Below, piece by piece: positions 59,465 through 64,000 of a stretch of DNA of 64,000 nt. The DNA comes from JBLHZY01 sp050633265 (GTDB taxonomy: Bacteria > Pseudomonadota > Alphaproteobacteria > Rhodobacterales > Rhodobacteraceae). The DNA is taken from the NCBI GenBank assembly GCA_050633265.1, contig JBOEGE010000002.1, positions 186,001 to 250,000 on the forward strand. Direction: 5' to 3'. Each line of letters begins with the position of its first letter. Position 1 is the first letter of the stretch. The notes beneath the pieces were generated by a model that worked only from the letters and a program-made list of their open reading frames with translations, did no database searches and was not told the origin of the DNA. The position numbers and the translations under genes were made by a program.

Positions 59465-59868
59465 ATGATTTCACCAAAATGTTTGAGCAGATGATGGAGC
59501 AGGGCCAAAAGATGGTCCGCGAGTTCAACCCTGCGCTTGAGCATTTTAAACCTGCTGGCTTTGAAGCGATGATGCCGACCATGCCCAAAGACATGATGGA
59601 TATGTTCTTTGGCACGGCCTTCAACAAAGACGGGCTCGATAGCAAAACCCGCATGCTGGTGACGCTCGCCGGGCTCACCGCATTGGGCGCGCAAGTCGAG
59701 CCAGTGTTTAAGGCCACAGTGCGCCAGTCGCTTGAAGCCGGCGCGAGCCAAAAAGAGATCGCGGAAGTGATTTATCAAATGTCGATGCTGGGCGGATTGC
59801 CCGCGATGAACAAAGCGCTAGAGATGGCGCAGGCGGTATTCGCCGAGACCGAGGAGACCTCAAAATGA
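59461..59868 (+). CDS. Carboxymuconolactone decarboxylase family protein
   Basis: This 135-residue all-helical protein belongs to the AhpD/CMD superfamily: DSKTRMLVTLAGLTALGAQV, then TVRQSLEAGASQKEIAEVIY and MLGGLPAMNKALEMAQAVF. The AhpD CxxC pair is absent, so peroxidase activity of that type is unlikely. The N-terminal 40 residues are Met-rich. It is coupled by ATGA overlaps to nuoI and nuoJ, so it is a true member of the operon. Confidence 0.85.
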   Translation: MNDFTKMFEQMMEQGQKMVREFNPALEHFKPAGFEAMMPTMPKDMMDMFFGTAFNKDGLDSKTRMLVTLAGLTALGAQVEPVFKATVRQSLEAGASQKEIAEVIYQMSMLGGLPAMNKALEMAQAVFAETEETSK

Positions 59869-60479
59869 GCGTTGTGGCTTTCGCATTCTATACCTTCGCC
59901 GTCATCCTGATTGGCGCTGGCCTGATGACCGTTATCGCGCGCAACCCGGTGCATTCGGTGCTCTGGTTGATCCTCAGCTTCCTTTCGGCGGCGGGGCTTT
60001 TTGTGATGCTTGGGGCGGAATTCGTCGCGATGCTTCTTATCATCGTCTATGTGGGCGCGGTCGCGGTTTTGTTCCTCTTTGTGGTGATGATGCTTGATGT
60101 GGATTTCGCCGAGCTTAAGGCGGAAATGTCCAAATATATGCCGATTGCTTTGCTGATTGGGGTTGTGATCCTGATGCAGTTTGGCATGGCTTTTGGTGTT
60201 TGGCAGGTCTCGGATCAAGCCCAGGGCATGCGCGCCGCCGTTACCCCGAATGTATCTGAGGTCAGCAATACAGCCGCGCTCGGCCAGCTCATCTATGACG
60301 ATTATATCCTTTTGTTCCAACTGGCTGGCCTGATCCTGCTGGTGGCGATGATCGGCGCGATTGTTCTAACTCTGCGCCACCGCCCGAATATCAAACGCCA
60401 AGATGTGCTCGCGCAAATGTACCGCGATCCCGCCAAGGCGATGGAGCTTAAAGACGTCAAACCGGGGCAGGGGCTGTAA
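59865..60479 (+). CDS. nuoJ: NADH-quinone oxidoreductase subunit J
   Basis: The 204-residue membrane subunit has five helices and the conserved ARNPVHSVLWLILSFLSAAG and IIVYVGAVAVLFLFVVMMLD (helix 3 with its pi-bulge region). Its stop is overlapped by a tiny ORF (TAATG) that leads into nuoK. Confidence 0.97.
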   Translation: MSVVAFAFYTFAVILIGAGLMTVIARNPVHSVLWLILSFLSAAGLFVMLGAEFVAMLLIIVYVGAVAVLFLFVVMMLDVDFAELKAEMSKYMPIALLIGVVILMQFGMAFGVWQVSDQAQGMRAAVTPNVSEVSNTAALGQLIYDDYILLFQLAGLILLVAMIGAIVLTLRHRPNIKRQDVLAQMYRDPAKAMELKDVKPGQGL

Positions 60480-60544
60480 TGCGCATCGCTCTAAATTCCG
60501 CTCTCTTTCCCGGCCAAAATCCGACCCGCGAGGTGACCAAATGA
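60479..60544 (+). CDS. Possible 21-residue leader ORF coupling nuoJ to nuoK
   Basis: The nuoJ stop shares a base with an ATG (TAATG), opening 21 codons (MRIALNSALFPGQNPTREVT and a final K) that end in a TGA overlapping the nuoK start (ATGA at 60541-60544). Both joints have the geometry of translational coupling. The peptide itself has no motif; it may only carry ribosomes across the gap. Confidence 0.3.
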   Translation: MRIALNSALFPGQNPTREVTK

Positions 60545-60846
60545 TTGGACTAGAACATTACCTAACAGTGTCAGGCGCGCTGTTTGTCATTGGCATTTTC
60601 GGGCTCTTCCTGAACCGCAAAAACGTGATCATCATCCTGATGTCGATCGAGCTGATGCTGCTCTCGGTGAATATCAATTTTGTTGCGTTCTCTTCTTATC
60701 TTGGTGATCTGGTCGGGCAAATCTTTACGATGTTCGTGCTCACCGTCGCCGCCGCAGAGGCCGCGATTGGCCTTGCGATCCTCGTATGTTTCTTCCGCAA
60801 CCGCGGCACGATCGACGTCGAAGACGTCAATGTGATGAAAGGCTAA
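60541..60846 (+). CDS. nuoK: NADH-quinone oxidoreductase subunit K
   Basis: The 101-residue subunit has three membrane helices and the conserved Glu of helix 2 in LMSIELMLLSVNINFV, plus the second in AAAEAAIGLAILVCFFRNRG. The ATG at 60541 follows GAGGTGACC. It is 6 bp before nuoL. Confidence 0.97.
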   Translation: MIGLEHYLTVSGALFVIGIFGLFLNRKNVIIILMSIELMLLSVNINFVAFSSYLGDLVGQIFTMFVLTVAAAEAAIGLAILVCFFRNRGTIDVEDVNVMKG

Positions 60847-60852
60847 GGGCAC

Positions 60853-63048
60853 ATGGCAACGATCATTCTTTTTGCCCCGCTCGTGGGCGCGCTTCTGGCT
60901 GGTTTTGGCTGGAAGATCATCGGCGAAAAACCCGCCCAAGTGATTGCCACGGCATTGCTTTTCCTCTCGGCGATCCTTTCTTGGATTGTCTTCCTTAGCT
61001 TTGATGGCGAAACACAAATCATCTCGCTGATGACATGGATCCAAAGCGGCTCGCTAAGCACAGATTGGGCCATCCGCCTTGATCGCCTCACCGCGACAAT
61101 GCTGATCGTGGTCACAACGGTTTCAAGCCTCGTGCACCTCTATTCCTTCGGCTATATGGCCCATGACGAGAACTTCTCGGATGAAGAGCCTTACCGCGCG
61201 CGTTTCTTTGCCTATCTAAGCTTCTTTACCTTCACCATGCTCATGCTGGTGACCTCTGACAATCTCGTGCAGATGTTCTTCGGCTGGGAAGGGGTGGGCG
61301 TTGCCTCCTATCTCTTGATCGGTTTCTATTACAAAAAACCCTCCGCCAATGCCGCCGCGATGAAGGCCTTTGTGGTCAACCGTGTTGGGGATTTCGGCTT
61401 TGCGCTTGGGATTTTGGGGCTGTTCTTCTTGGTCGACAGCATCAGTTTTACCGATGTTTTCGCCGCCGCTCCCGCGCTGGCTGAAACCGATCTGCATTTC
61501 CTTTGGCGCGATTGGAACGCCGCCAACCTTCTGGCGCTCTTGCTCTTTATCGGCGCGATGGGGAAATCGGCGCAGCTCTTCTTGCACACATGGCTGCCCG
61601 ACGCGATGGAAGGTCCAACGCCCGTATCCGCGCTGATCCACGCCGCAACGATGGTAACGGCGGGTGTTTTCCTCGTGTGCCGCATGTCGCCGCTGATGGA
61701 ATTCGCGCCACAAACCAAGAACTTCATCATCTATATCGGCGCCTCAACGGCCTTTTTCGCCGCCACTGTTGGCCTTGTGCAGAACGATATCAAACGCGTC
61801 ATTGCTTACTCAACCTGTTCCCAGCTTGGCTATATGTTTGTGGCCGCAGGCGCGGGCGTTTATGGCGCGGCGATGTTCCACCTGCTGACCCACGCCTTCT
61901 TTAAAGCGATGCTCTTCCTTGGTGCAGGCTCGGTGATCCACGCGATGCACCACGAACAAGATATGCGCAATTACGGCGGCTTGCGGAAGAAAATCCCGCT
62001 GACCTTCTGGGCCATGATGATCGGCACGCTCGCCATCACCGGCGTCGGCATTCCGCTCACCCATATCGGCTTTGCGGGCTTTCTTTCGAAGGACGCAATC
62101 ATCGAGAGCGCCTTTGCAAGCGGGGTTGGCTTTGCCTTCTGGTCGCTCGTTATCGCGGCGATGTTCACCAGCTTTTACAGCTGGCGCTTGATGTTCCTCA
62201 CCTTCTACGGCGAGGCGCGCGGCGACAAACATACCCATGATCACGCCCATGAAAGCCCCTCCGTGATGACCATCCCGCTTGGCGTTTTGGCCATTGGCGC
62301 GATCCTTTCAGGGATGGTTTTCTATGGCTCGTTCTTTGGCGAACATAACCAAGTGAACCGCTTCTTTGGCATTCCTGTTCACGCCGAAGCCAGCGAACAT
62401 GGCGATGAGGAAACCCATGCCGAAGCCGCCAAGGATCATGGCGAAACGCCAGCCACGGACGCGCATGCTTCTGAGGCGCAGGCGGACGAAAGCCATGATG
62501 CAGATCACGCGGACGATAGCCGCGATGCAGATCACGCAACAGCCATGGCCGATCCCGATCATGCGCCCAAAGTGGCCGCTCATCACGGCGCCGCCCCTCA
62601 AGGCGCGATTTTCATGGCGCCAGACAATCACGTGATGGACGATGCGCATCACGCGCCAAAATGGGTCAAAGTCTCGCCCTTTATCGCGATGCTGATTGGC
62701 TTCTCTATGGCCTATATGATGTATATCCGCCGCCCCGAGTGGCCCGCAAAACTGGCCGAAAACCAGCGCCCGCTCTACAACTTTCTGCTCAACAAATGGT
62801 ACTTCGATGAGGCCTATGATTTCCTCTTCATTCGCCCCGCACAGGCCCTTGGCCGTTTCCTCTGGAAGCGCGGCGATGGCAATGTGATCGACGGAACCCT
62901 GAACGGGATCGCCATGGGCGCCATCCCCTTCCTCACCCGTCTGGCTGGGCGCGCCCAGTCCGGATATCTTTTCCACTACGCGTTTGCGATGGTCCTTGGG
63001 ATTGCGATTTTGATTACCTGGATGACGATCGGCGGGGGGGCTAAATAA
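60853..63048 (+). CDS. nuoL: NADH-quinone oxidoreductase subunit L with His/Asp-rich insert
   Basis: The 731-residue antiporter-like subunit has FFGWEGVGVASYLLIGFYYK, the Lys/His regions MGKSAQLFLHTWLPDAMEGP (key Lys and His) and LTHAFFKAMLFLGAGSVIHA, and a C-terminal lateral helix. Residues about 511-605, near the start of that arm, hold an unusual insert rich in His, Asp, Glu and Ala (ESHDADHADDSRDADHA and flanks). The stop overlaps nuoM (TAATG). Confidence 0.97.
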   Translation: MATIILFAPLVGALLAGFGWKIIGEKPAQVIATALLFLSAILSWIVFLSFDGETQIISLMTWIQSGSLSTDWAIRLDRLTATMLIVVTTVSSLVHLYSFGYMAHDENFSDEEPYRARFFAYLSFFTFTMLMLVTSDNLVQMFFGWEGVGVASYLLIGFYYKKPSANAAAMKAFVVNRVGDFGFALGILGLFFLVDSISFTDVFAAAPALAETDLHFLWRDWNAANLLALLLFIGAMGKSAQLFLHTWLPDAMEGPTPVSALIHAATMVTAGVFLVCRMSPLMEFAPQTKNFIIYIGASTAFFAATVGLVQNDIKRVIAYSTCSQLGYMFVAAGAGVYGAAMFHLLTHAFFKAMLFLGAGSVIHAMHHEQDMRNYGGLRKKIPLTFWAMMIGTLAITGVGIPLTHIGFAGFLSKDAIIESAFASGVGFAFWSLVIAAMFTSFYSWRLMFLTFYGEARGDKHTHDHAHESPSVMTIPLGVLAIGAILSGMVFYGSFFGEHNQVNRFFGIPVHAEASEHGDEETHAEAAKDHGETPATDAHASEAQADESHDADHADDSRDADHATAMADPDHAPKVAAHHGAAPQGAIFMAPDNHVMDDAHHAPKWVKVSPFIAMLIGFSMAYMMYIRRPEWPAKLAENQRPLYNFLLNKWYFDEAYDFLFIRPAQALGRFLWKRGDGNVIDGTLNGIAMGAIPFLTRLAGRAQSGYLFHYAFAMVLGIAILITWMTIGGGAK

Positions 63049-64000
63049 TGACAAACCTCCTCTCCCTCATTACCTTTCTCCCCCTCGTGGCGGCGCTTAT
63101 CATGGCCGTTCTTCTGCGCGGCGATGATGCAGCGGCGCAAAAGAATGCCAAATGGCTCGCACTTTTTGCGACCATAGCAACCTTCCTGATCTCGCTTTTC
63201 GTGATCACCCAGTTCAATCCCGACGACACGGGTTTCCAATTCGTGGAAGAGCGCGAATGGATCATGGGCTTTAAATACAAAATGGGCGTCGATGGGATTT
63301 CGGTTCTGTTTGTGATGCTCACCACCTTCCTGATGCCGCTGGTGATCTGGTCCTGCTGGGATGTGGATAAGCGCGTCAAAGAATATATGATCGCGTTTTT
63401 GCTGCTTGAGAGCCTGATGCTTGGCGTGTTTATGGCGCTTGATCTGGTGCTCTTTTATCTGTTCTTTGAAGCAGGCCTGATCCCGATGTTCCTCATCATC
63501 GGCATCTGGGGCGGGGCGAACCGCATCTATGCAGCGTTCAAATTCTTCCTCTATACCTTCCTCGGCTCGATCCTCATGCTGGTGGCGATGATCGCGATGT
63601 ATGTGGATGCAGGGACGACCGATATCGTCAAACTGCTCGCCCATGATTTCTCTTCCTCGCCCTTTACCGTGCTTGGGATGAATGTGGTTGGTGGGATGCA
63701 AACCCTTTGTTTCCTTGCGTTTTTCGCCAGCTTTGCCGTCAAAATGCCGATGTGGCCGGTGCATACATGGCTGCCGGATGCGCATGTTCAGGCGCCAACG
63801 GCCGGCTCGGTTGTTCTGGCGGCGATCTTGCTGAAAATGGGCGGCTATGGCTTCCTGCGGTTTAGCTTGCCGATGTTCCCGATTGCTTCGGATCTCTTTA
63901 CGCCGATGGTGCTTTGGCTCAGCGTGATCGCGATTGTTTATACATCGCTCGTGGCGCTGGTTCAGACCGATATGAAAAAGCTGATCGCCTATTCCTCGGT
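63048..64000 (+). CDS. nuoM: NADH-quinone oxidoreductase subunit M, N-terminal part (cut by window edge)
   Basis: The frame is open for 317 codons to the window end. It is the second antiporter-like subunit: MGVDGISVLFVMLTTFLMPL, FYLFFEAGLIPMFLIIGIWG (conserved Glu), KMPMWPVHTWLPDAHVQAPT (conserved Lys and His) and ALVQTDMKKLIAYSS at the edge. The start overlaps the nuoL stop by one base. nuoN should follow outside the window. Confidence 0.97.
   Translation, partial: MTNLLSLITFLPLVAALIMAVLLRGDDAAAQKNAKWLALFATIATFLISLFVITQFNPDDTGFQFVEEREWIMGFKYKMGVDGISVLFVMLTTFLMPLVIWSCWDVDKRVKEYMIAFLLLESLMLGVFMALDLVLFYLFFEAGLIPMFLIIGIWGGANRIYAAFKFFLYTFLGSILMLVAMIAMYVDAGTTDIVKLLAHDFSSSPFTVLGMNVVGGMQTLCFLAFFASFAVKMPMWPVHTWLPDAHVQAPTAGSVVLAAILLKMGGYGFLRFSLPMFPIASDLFTPMVLWLSVIAIVYTSLVALVQTDMKKLIAYSS

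Noticed and set aside
45848..64000. Reading the nuo accessory genes as a recently inserted genomic island
   Set aside because: They are spread singly between nuo genes with overlapping stops and starts and no mobility genes; similar extra ORFs are known in Rhodobacter nuo loci.

Overview
The window looks like a chromosomal segment of an alphaproteobacterium of the order Rhodobacterales (Roseobacter/Rhodobacter-like). The basis is gene content and order: aerobic cobaltochelatase genes cobS/cobT with a J-domain gene and bolA nearby, a nuo locus studded with small accessory genes as in Rhodobacter, a leucine-degradation (liu) operon, and frequent GTG/TTG starts. The DNA is GC-rich with many GCGCGC and GGCGCGCC runs. 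I see no rRNA, tRNA, CRISPR array, integrase or transposase.

Left part (1-8.7 kb): the 5' end of cobT, a divergent HxlR regulator/FMN reductase pair, cobS, then an ECF sigma/anti-sigma pair, a small barrel-fold protein, a secreted fasciclin protein and a large predicted outer-membrane barrel, followed by the J-domain gene and bolA. Copies of an interspersed repeat (GAGTATTT..CCAAGAAAAAG), two of them as inverted pairs enclosing about 100 bp, lie at gene ends here and again behind pntB.

Middle (9-37.4 kb): mostly housekeeping and metabolic genes. These are gatB, a lytic transglycosylase-like lipoprotein, pepN, glcB (malate synthase G) with glcG, a C26 glutamine-amidotransferase-type hydrolase, an iorAB-type molybdenum hydroxylase, an SDR/GNAT pair, an isoprenylcysteine-methyltransferase-type protein, pntAB, argE, moaA, the minus-strand operon glmU-glmS-alkD-like, gph and a DegT-type aminotransferase.

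liu operon (37.4-45.5 kb, plus strand): ivd, mccB, a nitronate monooxygenase-like gene, mccA, a GST-like gene, the HMG-CoA lyase gene and a methylglutaconyl-CoA hydratase-like gene. Together these convert isovaleryl-CoA to acetyl-CoA and acetoacetate. A TTGACA promoter with an overlapping TGAAC-N4-GTTCA palindrome precedes ivd.

nuo operon (45.8-64 kb, plus strand, cut off in nuoM): nuoA-B-C-[sulfotransferase]-D-[69 aa membrane]-E-[384 aa membrane, HhH]-[72 aa]-F-[71 aa]-[DUF3291]-[two DUF5333-like]-G-[lipoprotein]-H-I-[CMD family]-J-K-L-M. Nearly all junctions overlap or abut. The most unusual feature is that NuoE has a long Lys/Ala/Pro linker and a C-terminal helix-hairpin-helix domain, and the next gene encodes a membrane-anchored protein ending in a closely related copy of the same linker plus domain. 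A sulfotransferase inside the operon, tandem DUF5333-like paralogs, a His/Asp-rich NuoL insert and two tiny ORFs in nuo junctions are further points of interest.
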